DNA of 64,000 nt, taken from the NCBI RefSeq assembly GCF_001676725.1, contig NZ_CP016172.1, positions 3,596,001-3,660,000 on the forward strand. Direction: 5' to 3'. The notes below the pieces were generated by a model. The model worked only from the letters and a program-made list of their open reading frames with translations, searched no databases and had not been told where the DNA came from. The DNA is from Bordetella flabilis (GTDB taxonomy: Bacteria > Pseudomonadota > Gammaproteobacteria > Burkholderiales > Burkholderiaceae_B). Position numbers and translations under genes: made by a program. Shown here piece after piece: positions 56,786 through 64,000 of the stretch (positions are counted from its first letter, which is position 1; each line of letters starts with the position of its first letter).

Positions 56786-57496
56786 TCAATCGCGGCCGAT
56801 GCAGGCGCGCAGCGACTGGCGCTGCCTGCCGTCGGCGTCGAAGTTCTGCGGCGCCAGCCATGCCTCGTACGCCTGCCGCAAGGCCGGCCACTCGCCGTCG
56901 ATGATGGAGAACCAGGCGCTGTCGCGGGTACGGCCCTTGTAGACGATGGCCTGGCGGAAGACGCCTTCGAAGGTATACCCGTAGCGCGCCGCGGCCTTGC
57001 GCGACGGCTCGTTCAGGCTGTCGCATTTCCATTCGAGGCGGCGATAGCCCAGTTCGTCGAAGACGCGCCGCATGAACAGGTATTGCGCCTCGGTGGCGAT
57101 CGGCGTGCGCTGGAGCAGCGGTGAATAGCAGACATGGCCGATCTCGATAACGCCATTCGCGGGGTCGATGCGCATGAGCGCGGCGGTGCCGATGGCCTTG
57201 CCGGACGCGAGATCGATGATGGCATGGTGCATCGGGTCGGTGCTGGCAGCCGCCTGGGCCACGTAGTCGTTGAACGTTCCGGCATCCTGGAAAGGACCGT
57301 AGTTCAGATAGGTCCAGAGGCTGTCATCCCGCGCCTGGTGGTGCGCCTGGTACAGGTCCGCGGCATGGCGCGCGGCATCCAGGGGCTCGACGCGGCAGAA
57401 GCGGCCCTGCATGGCCGTGGCCGGCGGCCGGGCGCGGGGCGTCCAGTCCGAAAGGGCGTCGCCGATGGGCTGTCCGTGTTCGTTGGTGCGGGTCAT
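56786..57496 (-). CDS. GNAT family N-acetyltransferase (RimJ/YdaF type)
   Basis: A 236-residue acetyltransferase similar to the Acetyltransf_3/RimJ group: GRFCRVEPLDAARHAADLY, IGTAALMRIDPANGVIEIGHVCYSPLLQRTPIATEAQYLFMRRVFDELGYRRLEWKC, then NEPSRKAAARYGYTFEGVFRQ, where the last part is the typical C-terminal motif. It probably acetylates an amino-terminal or small-molecule amine. The substrate is unknown. First gene of a two-gene unit with the cupin. Confidence 0.9.
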   Translation of the reverse strand: MTRTNEHGQPIGDALSDWTPRARPPATAMQGRFCRVEPLDAARHAADLYQAHHQARDDSLWTYLNYGPFQDAGTFNDYVAQAAASTDPMHHAIIDLASGKAIGTAALMRIDPANGVIEIGHVCYSPLLQRTPIATEAQYLFMRRVFDELGYRRLEWKCDSLNEPSRKAAARYGYTFEGVFRQAIVYKGRTRDSAWFSIIDGEWPALRQAYEAWLAPQNFDADGRQRQSLRACIGRD

Positions 57497-57590
57497 GGTG
57501 CGTCGATCAGGCAAGGTGGATGGATGGCCGGAAGCGGTGTAAGCATACCTGCTGATGCCTCGCGCCTGCGGCGGGGCGGGGGCGGCCCCT

Positions 57591-58400
57591 TCATTTCGCC
57601 AGGCGCTGCAGCAAGGCCTGCGCGGCGGCGGGCGCCTTTTCCTTGTCGCCATTGATGAAGAACACGAAAACGTCCCGTCCCTTGGCGGCGGCAGGCTGCT
57701 TCGTTGCCTCGGCGACGCGGGGCAGATCGTCCGGCTCGCCGCCCGCCGCCCAGCAGCGGGCACGCTCGGCCCAGGCATCCAGGGCCTTGGGCGCGTAGCC
57801 GGCGCGATTGGCGGCGCTGGAACGCATCAGGCGGGCATAGACGAAGCCACCCGTCAGGTCGGCGAACGAAGGGTACTTGTCCGAATCCGTGTGGACCGTG
57901 GCGACCTTGTACTTGCGCGCCAGCTTCAGATAGCCCGGGTCCATGAAACTTTCGTGCCGCACGTCCATCACATGGCGCAGGCGCCGGTCATCGACCCGGT
58001 CAGGCAGCAAGGCCAGGAAGGCCTCGAAGTCATCCGGATCGAAGGCCTTGGTCGGGGCGAATTGCCACACGATGGGACCGAGCTTGTCGCGCAGCTCGGT
58101 AATGCCGCTGTTCAGGAAACGCTGCACGGAGTCGCCGGCCTCGGCGAGCACGCGGCGGTTGGTCGCGTAGCGCGAGGCCTTGAGCGAAAAAATGAAATCG
58201 TCGGGGGTTTCGTCGCGCCAGCGCGCGAAGGATGCCGGCTTCTGGGTGCTGTAGTAGGTGCCGTTGACCTCGATGGCCGTCACCTGGCGGCTGGCGTATT
58301 CCAGCTCGCGGCTATGCGGCAGGTCGTCCGGAAAGAACGTCTTGCGCCAGGGCTCGTATGTCCAACCGCCGATGCCGACGCGTATGCGGCCTTCCGCCAT
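57591..58400 (-). CDS. DUF72 (YecE) family protein
   Basis: A 269-residue TIM-barrel-like protein: N-terminal IRVGIGGWTYEPWRKTFFP, the EVNGTYYSTQKPASFARWRDETPDDFIFSLKASRYATN run that defines DUF72, GPIVWQFAPT, and VMDVRHESF. Unknown function despite wide occurrence; suspected nucleic-acid or endonuclease-IV-like fold. The ATG at 58400 is preceded by GGGGAGG-type sequence. The gene stands alone. Confidence 0.9.
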   Translation of the reverse strand: MAEGRIRVGIGGWTYEPWRKTFFPDDLPHSRELEYASRQVTAIEVNGTYYSTQKPASFARWRDETPDDFIFSLKASRYATNRRVLAEAGDSVQRFLNSGITELRDKLGPIVWQFAPTKAFDPDDFEAFLALLPDRVDDRRLRHVMDVRHESFMDPGYLKLARKYKVATVHTDSDKYPSFADLTGGFVYARLMRSSAANRAGYAPKALDAWAERARCWAAGGEPDDLPRVAEATKQPAAAKGRDVFVFFINGDKEKAPAAAQALLQRLAK

Positions 58401-58490
58401 GGTGAACCTCCCCAGGATGATTACGGTAGACCGCGCGAGCCGGAGCCAGCCCGCCGCTGGTCCGCCATCATCGCGCGGGATGCCGGCGCG

Positions 58491-58784
58491 TCATCCGATC
58501 AGCGCACCCAGCACCAGAACAGCGAGTATGGCCCAGAACAGGAAACCCAGCACGGACCGCCGCAGCAAGGCGCGGATGGCCGCGATCAGCAGCAGCACGC
58601 CCAGGATAAGGATGGCGAAGTTGAACAGGCTGGGGCTCATCCCCATGGCCTGGGCCAATCCGGCGGAGAAGTCGCCGATCGCCCTGCCCACGCCCCCGAG
58701 CAGGTAGCGCAGGACGCCGACGATGGTCCGGATGATCTCGCCCAGGACATTGCCCAGGGATTCGAAGAAGCTGTTCGATTGCAT
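58491..58784 (-). CDS. Small inner-membrane protein of unknown function
   Basis: A 97-residue protein with an amphipathic start (SFFESLGNVLGEIIRTIVGVL), a second helix and two strong hydrophobic segments at the C-terminus (FAILILGVLLLIAAIRALL and SVLGFLFWAILAVLVLGALIG). It is likely a two-pass inner-membrane protein. I recognise no family. The ATG at 58784 has GAGG six bases upstream. Its divergent neighbour is the thioredoxin-like gene at 58937. Confidence 0.78.
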   Translation of the reverse strand: MQSNSFFESLGNVLGEIIRTIVGVLRYLLGGVGRAIGDFSAGLAQAMGMSPSLFNFAILILGVLLLIAAIRALLRRSVLGFLFWAILAVLVLGALIG

Positions 58785-58936
58785 GGAACCTCAACGGGAT
58801 GCGCGGCGGAAGCGGCACGGGGGCGCGGTGGCGCCCCCGTGGCCGGGCGTTATCTTACAACCCCCCTTGCAACCCCGCTCCCCCCCCGCGCGGCAGGCTA
58901 AGATGGCCGCTATTGCGGCATTGGAACCAAGCTGGG

Positions 58937-59272
58937 ATGGAACAGATCGAATTGAACGACGGCACCGCCGACCGCTACCTGCTGGACGCGGCCGGGCTGT
59001 CGCTGGTGGTTTTCCATAGCCGCACCTGCGCGAACTGCCGCCTGGCGCGCGAACGCCTGCCCGCGATGAACCTGCCCGTACAGCGCGTGTGCTGGGTCGA
59101 CGCCGGGGACAACGGCGGGCTGGTCGAGCGCTACGAAGTCTTCCACCTGCCCGCCATGTTCGTGGTCCGCGACGGCACCTTCTACGGCGCCGTGCAGGCC
59201 CGGCTGGAGGACTGGGACATCCGCCGGCAGATCGCGCTGGCGCTGGACGGATATCCGGCCGTCCTGCCGTAG
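58937..59272 (+). CDS. Thioredoxin-like protein with CANC active site
   Basis: A 111-residue thioredoxin-fold protein. The redox site is CANC (Cys31, Cys34) in HSRTCANCRLARERL, instead of CGPC, and the cis-proline loop is HLPAMFVV. No signal peptide, so it is cytosolic. The unusual active-site pair is expected to change the redox potential. Targets unknown. The start at 58937 is chosen because it begins at the fold; the frame is open upstream. Differs from the true thioredoxin at 38747. Confidence 0.85.
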   Translation: MEQIELNDGTADRYLLDAAGLSLVVFHSRTCANCRLARERLPAMNLPVQRVCWVDAGDNGGLVERYEVFHLPAMFVVRDGTFYGAVQARLEDWDIRRQIALALDGYPAVLP

Positions 59273-59287
59273 CGGCGTTCTGCCCGT

Positions 59288-60274
59288 TCAGTTGACGCTG
59301 GCGCCGGTATCCCGGACCACCTTGCCCCACTTCGCGGATTCCGTTTTCAGCAGCTCGCCGAAGGCCTCCTCGCTGGTCAGGCTCAGTTCCAGCCCGGCGC
59401 CCGCCAGCGCCTTGCGCGATTCCGGTTCCTGCAGGACCTTGGCCGTGGCGTCATGCAACTTGTCCAGGATAGGCTTGGGCGTGCCCGCCGGCGCGATCAG
59501 GCCCAGCCAGATGGTCGCTTCGTAGCCTTTCAGGCCCGCCTCGTCCAGGGTGGGAACCTGCGGCAGGTCCGGCGACCGCTTGGTGGTGGTCACGCCCAGG
59601 GCACGCAGGCGTCCGCCCGCGATCTGCGGCAGCGCGGCGGTCACGCCCAGGAAACCCATGGAGACCTGCCCGCCGATAATGTCGTTCAGCGCCTGCCCGC
59701 TCCCACGATACGGGACGTGATTGATCTTGATGTCGGCCATGGTGGCGAACAGCGCGGCCGCCAGGTGCTGGCTGCTGCCGTTGCCCGACGAGGCATAGTC
59801 CAGCCGGCCCGGCCTGGCCTTGGCCAGCGCGATAAGCTCGCTCACGTTCTGCGCGGGCACGCCGGGGTTGGTGACCAGCACATAGGGGCTGTCGACCAGC
59901 TTGGTGATGGGCGCGAAGCTGTTGATCGCATCGTAGGGCAGCTTCTTGTACAGCCAGGGCGCGATCACATGCGTGGTGGAGATCAAGGCCAGCGTATAGC
60001 CGTCGGGCGCCGATTTCGCGACATAGTCGGTGCCGATGGTGGAGCCCGCGCCCATGCGGTTTTCCACGATCACGGGCTGGCCCAGCGCCGGCGTCAGCTT
60101 TTCCGCCACCAGCCGCGCCACGACGTCGGTGAAGCCGCCCGGTGCGAACGGGACGATCAGTTTTATCGGGGCGCTGGGATAGCTGTCCGGCTTGTCCTGC
60201 GCCGCGGCGGACGCCGCGATGGTCGCGCACAACGCAAGCGCCGCGAGTGAACCTGCAGATCGAAATCGCATCAT
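59288..60274 (-). CDS. Bug/TctC-family periplasmic solute receptor (copy 5)
   Basis: A 328-residue receptor: signal peptide about 1-25 (SLAALALCATIAASAAAQ), mature IKLIVPFAPGGFTDVVARLV, VAKSAPDGYTLALIST, SSGNGSSQHLAAALF, VPYRGSGQALNDII. The start at 60274 (with a second ATG directly after) has GGAGGAG. It follows the alpha/beta hydrolase gene at 60393 on the same strand, with a LysR gene upstream, giving a LysR-hydrolase-receptor unit. The hydrolase probably acts on the compound taken up or sensed by this receptor. Confidence 0.93.
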   Translation of the reverse strand: MMRFRSAGSLAALALCATIAASAAAQDKPDSYPSAPIKLIVPFAPGGFTDVVARLVAEKLTPALGQPVIVENRMGAGSTIGTDYVAKSAPDGYTLALISTTHVIAPWLYKKLPYDAINSFAPITKLVDSPYVLVTNPGVPAQNVSELIALAKARPGRLDYASSGNGSSQHLAAALFATMADIKINHVPYRGSGQALNDIIGGQVSMGFLGVTAALPQIAGGRLRALGVTTTKRSPDLPQVPTLDEAGLKGYEATIWLGLIAPAGTPKPILDKLHDATAKVLQEPESRKALAGAGLELSLTSEEAFGELLKTESAKWGKVVRDTGASVN

Positions 60275-60392
60275 GGTCTCCTCCCTTTTGTCGGGTGCCG
60301 CGGCCCGGTGGTCCGGGCTCGCGTTTCTTGTGGCGCGGACGCGGGATCGCGTCCGCGCGCGTGGCCGCCGCGTATCGCGGTCGGCAACAGGC

Positions 60393-61349
60393 TCAGCGAT
60401 AAACCGGTTCCGGCTGCGTGAAGAAGGCGTGCAGGATGTGGTAGACCATCTTGTAGTTCTTCTGCTGGAAACTGGCGTGCGAGATTCCCTGCATGACGGT
60501 GAACTGCTTGAAGGTATTCGGCAGGCGTTTGAAGAACTCGGCCAGGTCATCGAACGACGCGATGCCGTCGTATTCGCCGCGCATCACGATGGTGGGCACG
60601 GCCAGCTTCTCAGGATCGATCAGCGGCAGCTTGCTGCACATATCCACGTAGGTCCCGGTGGGCATGGAGCTGTCCAGCGTCAGGATGGCGTCGGCGAACG
60701 CCGATACCGTGGCGCTGTCGGCGCAGCCGGGATGATCGCGCGAAAAAATACTTTCGACGAAGGCCCGGTCGATGGGCCGGCGGTTCCTGGCCAGGAATTC
60801 CGGCAGTTTCAGTTTGCGCTGCGCCAGCGTCGGGCTGCCCTCGCCGGTCCAGACAAAGGCGTCCAGGGCGACCCGGGCGACGCGTTCGGGATGCTGCTGG
60901 GCGAACAGCGCGGCCTTCAGGGCCCCCGAGGAAATCCCGTAGACCATCAGCTTGTCGTCCTGGGCGCGCTGCAGGATGTACTCGCTGCCCGCCGCCAGGT
61001 CCAGCGCGCCATTCGGGATATCGAAATTGATGGGACGGTGCTTGCTGGAACGGCCGTAGCCCTCGTTGTCCATGCACCAGGTATCGAAGCCGCGCGCCGC
61101 GAACCAATCCATGACCGAAGAGTCGGGACGTCCCGGGACCGTCAAATCGAAAGTGGGCTGCGACGCCATGGACGAGCCGTGGACGAACAGCACGGTCCCG
61201 GCGTGCGCAACGCCCGCCGCGGCCGGCTTGTGCCACATGAAAAGCCGGATATCGCCGTCGCGCTGTATCCAGTGCTCCTGGCCGCCGTGCCAGGTGACGG
61301 CTCCGGTGCCGGACAGGGCCGGATCCTGGGTGGGTTGCGTGTCTGCCAT
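60393..61349 (-). CDS. Alpha/beta hydrolase
   Basis: A 318-residue hydrolase: VLFVHGSSM (oxyanion loop), MDNEGYGRSSKH, the nucleophile elbow YGISSGALKA (Ser140), MRGEYDGIAS (Asp) and GISHASFQ (His). There is no signal peptide. The N-terminal GGQEHWIQRDGDIRLFMWHK resembles esterases and lactonases of the epoxide-hydrolase/haloperoxidase kind. The substrate is not readable. A perfect inverted repeat upstream (61423-61439) may be the control site. Paired with a Bug receptor. Confidence 0.88.
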   Translation of the reverse strand: MADTQPTQDPALSGTGAVTWHGGQEHWIQRDGDIRLFMWHKPAAAGVAHAGTVLFVHGSSMASQPTFDLTVPGRPDSSVMDWFAARGFDTWCMDNEGYGRSSKHRPINFDIPNGALDLAAGSEYILQRAQDDKLMVYGISSGALKAALFAQQHPERVARVALDAFVWTGEGSPTLAQRKLKLPEFLARNRRPIDRAFVESIFSRDHPGCADSATVSAFADAILTLDSSMPTGTYVDMCSKLPLIDPEKLAVPTIVMRGEYDGIASFDDLAEFFKRLPNTFKQFTVMQGISHASFQQKNYKMVYHILHAFFTQPEPVYR

Positions 61350-61422
61350 GCTGTCTTCCTATCGTTCGAGCGCTTGGAGCAGGCATGGTGAACGCGCGCG
61401 GCGGCCGAATCAACAGGAACCG

Positions 61423-61439
61423 GTGAACAGATTGTTCAC
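61423..61439. promoter_or_regulatory. Perfect inverted repeat upstream of hydrolase/Bug operon
   Basis: GTGAACA-GAT-TGTTCAC is a 17-base perfect dyad lying 74 bases before the hydrolase start and 55 bases after the lysR stop. It has the size and TGAACA-type symmetry of a regulator operator; the LysR protein coded just upstream is the obvious candidate, though a separate regulator is possible. Confidence 0.5.
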
Positions 61440-61454
61440 GTCGCCTGGGGCGGT

Positions 61455-61472
61455 GGCGCCGTTTCCGGCGCC
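61455..61472 (-). terminator. GC-rich hairpin after lysR
   Basis: GGCGCC-GTTTCC-GGCGCC, a 6-bp stem with a 6-nt loop just beyond the lysR stop at 61494. There is no U-run, so it is weak evidence for termination between lysR and the hydrolase gene. Confidence 0.3.
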
Positions 61473-61493
61473 GTCCATGTCATGACAAGAGGT

Positions 61494-62408
61494 TTACGCC
61501 GCGAGGTCGCGGTCCCAATACGGATCCGCGCCGAAGTAATCGCCCAGGAACGTAACGAAAAGGCGGGTGGAATGCGCCATCGTGGGATTGGGCAGATAGG
61601 CGGCATACAAGGCGCGTTCAGGCAGCCGGTACTGCGGCAACACGCGTACCAGCTGGCCGCTGCGCAGGGCGTCCCCGGCGGCGAAGGTGGGCACCACGCC
61701 GATACCCAGATTGCCCAGCGCCGCATGCAGCACGGCATCGGCGCTGTTGGCCTTGAAGTTGCCCTTGGGACGCACCGTATGGACGCCATCCTCGCTGGTG
61801 AAGGACCACTCCCCCTTGCTGTTGACGAAATACACCAGGCAGTTGTGCCCCGCCAGCTCGGCCGGCACGCGGGGCGCCGGATGGCGGGCCAGGTACGCCG
61901 GACTGGCGCAGGCCGTCCAGCGCACCGGGGCAAGCCGCCGCGCCACCAGCGAAACGAGCAGCGGTTCGTCGGCCTGGCGGATCACCACATCGGCCCCGGC
62001 GGTCACTAGGTCGGGAAACTGCTGGCTAAGGTCCAGGTCGATCGACACCTCGGGATATCGTTCCAGGAAGCGCGTGATGGCAGGCACCAGATGGCGGCGC
62101 CCGAAGGCCATGGCGGAACTGACCCGTATCAGCCCCCCCGGTGTACTTCGGTACTTCTCGATCTCGTGGCGGGCGTCCTCGGCGTGCGCCACCAGCTGGC
62201 GGCAGCGCTCGTAGAACAACGCGCCGGCGGTCGTCAGGCCGATCTTGCGGGTGGTGCGATGCAGCAGCTTGACGCCCAGGGAATGCTCCAGGTCGGCGAC
62301 ATGCTTGCTGGCGAGGGCCTTGGACATGCCCAGCTTTTCAGCGGCCCGGGAAAAGCTCTTCTCTTCCGCGATCACCGAAAAGGTCAGAAACTCGTTCAGA
62401 TCGAGCAT
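61494..62408 (-). CDS. LysR-type transcriptional regulator
   Basis: A 304-residue LysR protein of the CrgA/AphB-like group: HTH about 4-62 (FSVIAEEKSFSRAAEKLGMSKALASKHVADLEHSLGVKLLHRTTRKI) and effector domain (LIRVSSAMAFGRRHLVPAITRFLERYPEV, VIRQADEPLLVSLVARRLAPV). The start at 62408 has a GGAGA site; the frame is open 12 codons further up. It lies between a hydrolase/Bug receptor pair on the same strand and a divergent MFS carrier gene, and may control both. Confidence 0.92.
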   Translation of the reverse strand: MLDLNEFLTFSVIAEEKSFSRAAEKLGMSKALASKHVADLEHSLGVKLLHRTTRKIGLTTAGALFYERCRQLVAHAEDARHEIEKYRSTPGGLIRVSSAMAFGRRHLVPAITRFLERYPEVSIDLDLSQQFPDLVTAGADVVIRQADEPLLVSLVARRLAPVRWTACASPAYLARHPAPRVPAELAGHNCLVYFVNSKGEWSFTSEDGVHTVRPKGNFKANSADAVLHAALGNLGIGVVPTFAAGDALRSGQLVRVLPQYRLPERALYAAYLPNPTMAHSTRLFVTFLGDYFGADPYWDRDLAA

Positions 62409-62560
62409 GGGCTGTCTCCGCACCGCGGCGCGGCGTGTCTCCATTGGTATCCGTCACAAGGATTTTGACACGCCCGCCGCCGGACCGGTGCCGGCACACT
62501 GCGAGGAACCGCCGCGCGGGCCTTCACGCCTGCGCTTTACACCCTGCTTCCCGCTGCCGC

Positions 62561-64000
62561 ATGACCGTCATCCATACCGATATCCCGGCACGACTGGACC
62601 GCCTGCCCTGGTCCGCATGGCATACCCGGGTAGTCGTCTCGCTGGGCGTCGCCTGGGTGCTCGATGGGCTCGAAGTCACCTTGGTCGGATCGTTGGGCAG
62701 CGTGCTGGAGCGGCCCGACACGCTGGGCCTGAGCGCGGCCCAGGTCGGTTGGTCCGGCTCGCTCTACATTGCCGGGGCCGTCGTGGGCGCCCTGGTATTC
62801 GGCCGGATGGCGGACCGCCTGGGCCGCAAGCGGCTCTTCCTGATCACGCTGGCGGTCTACATGGTGGCGACCCTGCTCACCTCGCTGTCCGACGGCTTCG
62901 TTTTTTTCTCGATCTGCCGCTTCGCGACGGGCCTGGGCATCGGCGGCGAGTACGCCGCAATCAATTCGGCCATCGATGAATTGATTCCGGCCCGCGTACG
63001 CGGCCGGGTCAGCCTGGCCATCAATGGCAGTTTCTGGGTGGGCGCGGCCCTTGGCGCCGCGCTGAGCCTGGTTTTGCTGGACGCGCGGGTGCTGGGCCCG
63101 GAAAACGGCTGGCGGGCCGGGTTCGCGCTCGGCGCGGTCCTGGCGCTGGCGATCCTGCTGATACGGCGGCATGTTCCGGAAAGTCCGCGCTGGCTCATTT
63201 CGCACGGACGCGAGGCCGAGGCGCGAGCCATCATCGAAGCGATCGAGGCGGAAGCCACCCGCCGGCACGGCCCGCTGGCGCCCGTCACCGGACGGGTCAC
63301 CTTCACGCGGCACTCGTCGCCGTCCTTGCGCGAGGTCGCGCATGTGCTGCTGCGGCGCTACCGACGGCGCAGCGTCGTCGCCCTGGCCATGATGGTTTCC
63401 CAGGCCTTCTTCTACAACGCCATCTTCTTCACGTACTCGCTGGTGCTGACGCGCTTCATGGGCGTACCGGAAGGCCGCGTGGCCTTGTACATCTTCCCTT
63501 TCGCCCTGGGCAACGTGCTGGGCCCGCTGCTGCTCGGCCCGCTGTTCGACAGCGTCGGCCGGCGGCGCATGATCGCGGCGACCTATGTATCGGCCGGCGT
63601 CGCGCTGGCCCTGACGGGATGGGCATTCATGCTCGGCATCCTGGACGCCCGCAGCCTGGCCTGGTGCTGGTCGGTGGTGTTCTTCCTCGCCTCGGCCGCC
63701 GCCAGTTCGGCCTACTTGACGATCAGCGAGGTCTTTCCACTGGAGACACGGGCGCTGGCCATCTCGGCTTTCTATGCCGTGGGCACCGGCGCCGGCGGTT
63801 TCGTCGGACCGGTGCTGTTCGGCATGCTGATCGAAAGCGGCAGCCGCGATGCGGTCGCGGTGGGCTATGGGGTGGCCGCCGTGCTCGTCATCGCAGCCGG
63901 AGTGTTGGCCCTGCGCCACGGCGTGGACGCCGAACGCAAGTCGCTCGAGGCCATTGCGAGCCCCCTGGGCGCGGAAGAACCATCGGGGCGGGCGCAAGGC
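62561..64000 (+). CDS. MFS metabolite/proton symporter, 3' end outside the window
   Basis: A transporter open from the ATG at 62561 to the last base (480 codons without a stop), so the C-terminus is cut by the window edge. Seen: RVVVSLGVAWVLDGLEVTLVGSL (helix 1 with the DGLE motif of the aromatic-acid/sugar-type family), GRMADRLGRKRLFLIT (motif A), RFATGLGIGGEYAAINSAIDELIPARVRGR (motif typical of the metabolite:H+ symporters such as PcaK/ShiA/NanT), and VFPLETRALAISAFYAVGTGAGG in the second half. Segments run to near residue 450, so little is missing. Divergent from a LysR gene. Confidence 0.92.
   Translation, partial: MTVIHTDIPARLDRLPWSAWHTRVVVSLGVAWVLDGLEVTLVGSLGSVLERPDTLGLSAAQVGWSGSLYIAGAVVGALVFGRMADRLGRKRLFLITLAVYMVATLLTSLSDGFVFFSICRFATGLGIGGEYAAINSAIDELIPARVRGRVSLAINGSFWVGAALGAALSLVLLDARVLGPENGWRAGFALGAVLALAILLIRRHVPESPRWLISHGREAEARAIIEAIEAEATRRHGPLAPVTGRVTFTRHSSPSLREVAHVLLRRYRRRSVVALAMMVSQAFFYNAIFFTYSLVLTRFMGVPEGRVALYIFPFALGNVLGPLLLGPLFDSVGRRRMIAATYVSAGVALALTGWAFMLGILDARSLAWCWSVVFFLASAAASSAYLTISEVFPLETRALAISAFYAVGTGAGGFVGPVLFGMLIESGSRDAVAVGYGVAAVLVIAAGVLALRHGVDAERKSLEAIASPLGAEEPSGRAQG

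Noticed and set aside
62537..63997. 486-codon minus-strand frame opposite the last MFS gene
   Set aside because: Antisense shadow; the plus-strand frame has full MFS motifs, the minus has only Gln/Asp/Arg-rich sequence.

Overview
The window is about 64 kb of GC-rich, densely packed chromosomal DNA. It reads as a betaproteobacterium of the Alcaligenaceae (Bordetella/Achromobacter type). The grounds are five orphan Bug/TctC-type periplasmic receptors, many LysR regulators, a large aromatic-acid catabolic block, GTP-type PEP carboxykinase beside a glpR-glpD pair, and the protein family mix. The genus is an inference. I support 61 protein genes. I saw no rRNA, tRNA, IS element, prophage or CRISPR array.

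Layout. (1) 1-8.9 kb: phosphoenolpyruvate carboxylase (ppc) with a translationally coupled VOC protein, a YciI protein, a Bug receptor with a clear terminator, and a LysR gene divergent from a Bug receptor plus M81 (MlrC-like) metallopeptidase pair. (2) 8.9-11.3 kb: a single-gene trypsin-like protease/NucA-type nuclease fusion. (3) 11.4-16.3 kb: pcaQ divergent from pcaH-pcaG-pcaB-pcaL, covering protocatechuate ortho-cleavage to 3-oxoadipate. (4) 16.3-21.4 kb: a minus-strand operon of Rieske oxygenase, Bug receptor, SDR and PDR-type reductase, divergent from an IclR gene; its substrate is unknown. (5) 21.4-27.8 kb: a second minus-strand operon of Bug receptor, Rieske oxygenase, 4,5-dihydroxyphthalate-decarboxylase-like protein, PDR-type reductase, Gfo/Idh/MocA dehydrogenase and MarR. 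This matches the phthalate 4,5-dioxygenase route, whose product is protocatechuate, so regions 3 and 5 together form one plausible pathway from phthalate (or a close analogue) to 3-oxoadipate. (6) 28-34 kb: a small lipoprotein, an acidic-tailed winged-helix-like protein, a GNAT, pckG, and glpR-glpD. (7) 34-51 kb: mostly housekeeping and repair-type genes (aldo/keto reductase, YbaK, NRDE, ArfB, luciferase-like monooxygenase, thioredoxin, YigZ, MFS, YbiT-type ABC-F, enoyl-CoA hydratase, K+/H+ antiporter, LD-carboxypeptidase, TadA, HAD, PHB-depolymerase-type esterase, a cysteine-rich flavoprotein). (8) 51-64 kb: SDR, DHA2 MFS pump, a protein resembling the Bacillus spore-coat transglutaminase Tgl, a MltB-type lytic transglycosylase, cupin, GNAT, DUF72, a small membrane protein, a thioredoxin-like protein, a LysR/hydrolase/Bug operon, and an MFS carrier that runs off the right edge.

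The features I find most worth pursuing are the protease-nuclease fusion, the Tgl-like protein, the unassigned Rieske operon with an inverted repeat over its -10 box, and several regulator-linked palindromes. All functional names rest on reading motifs and remembered family features; no database search was run.
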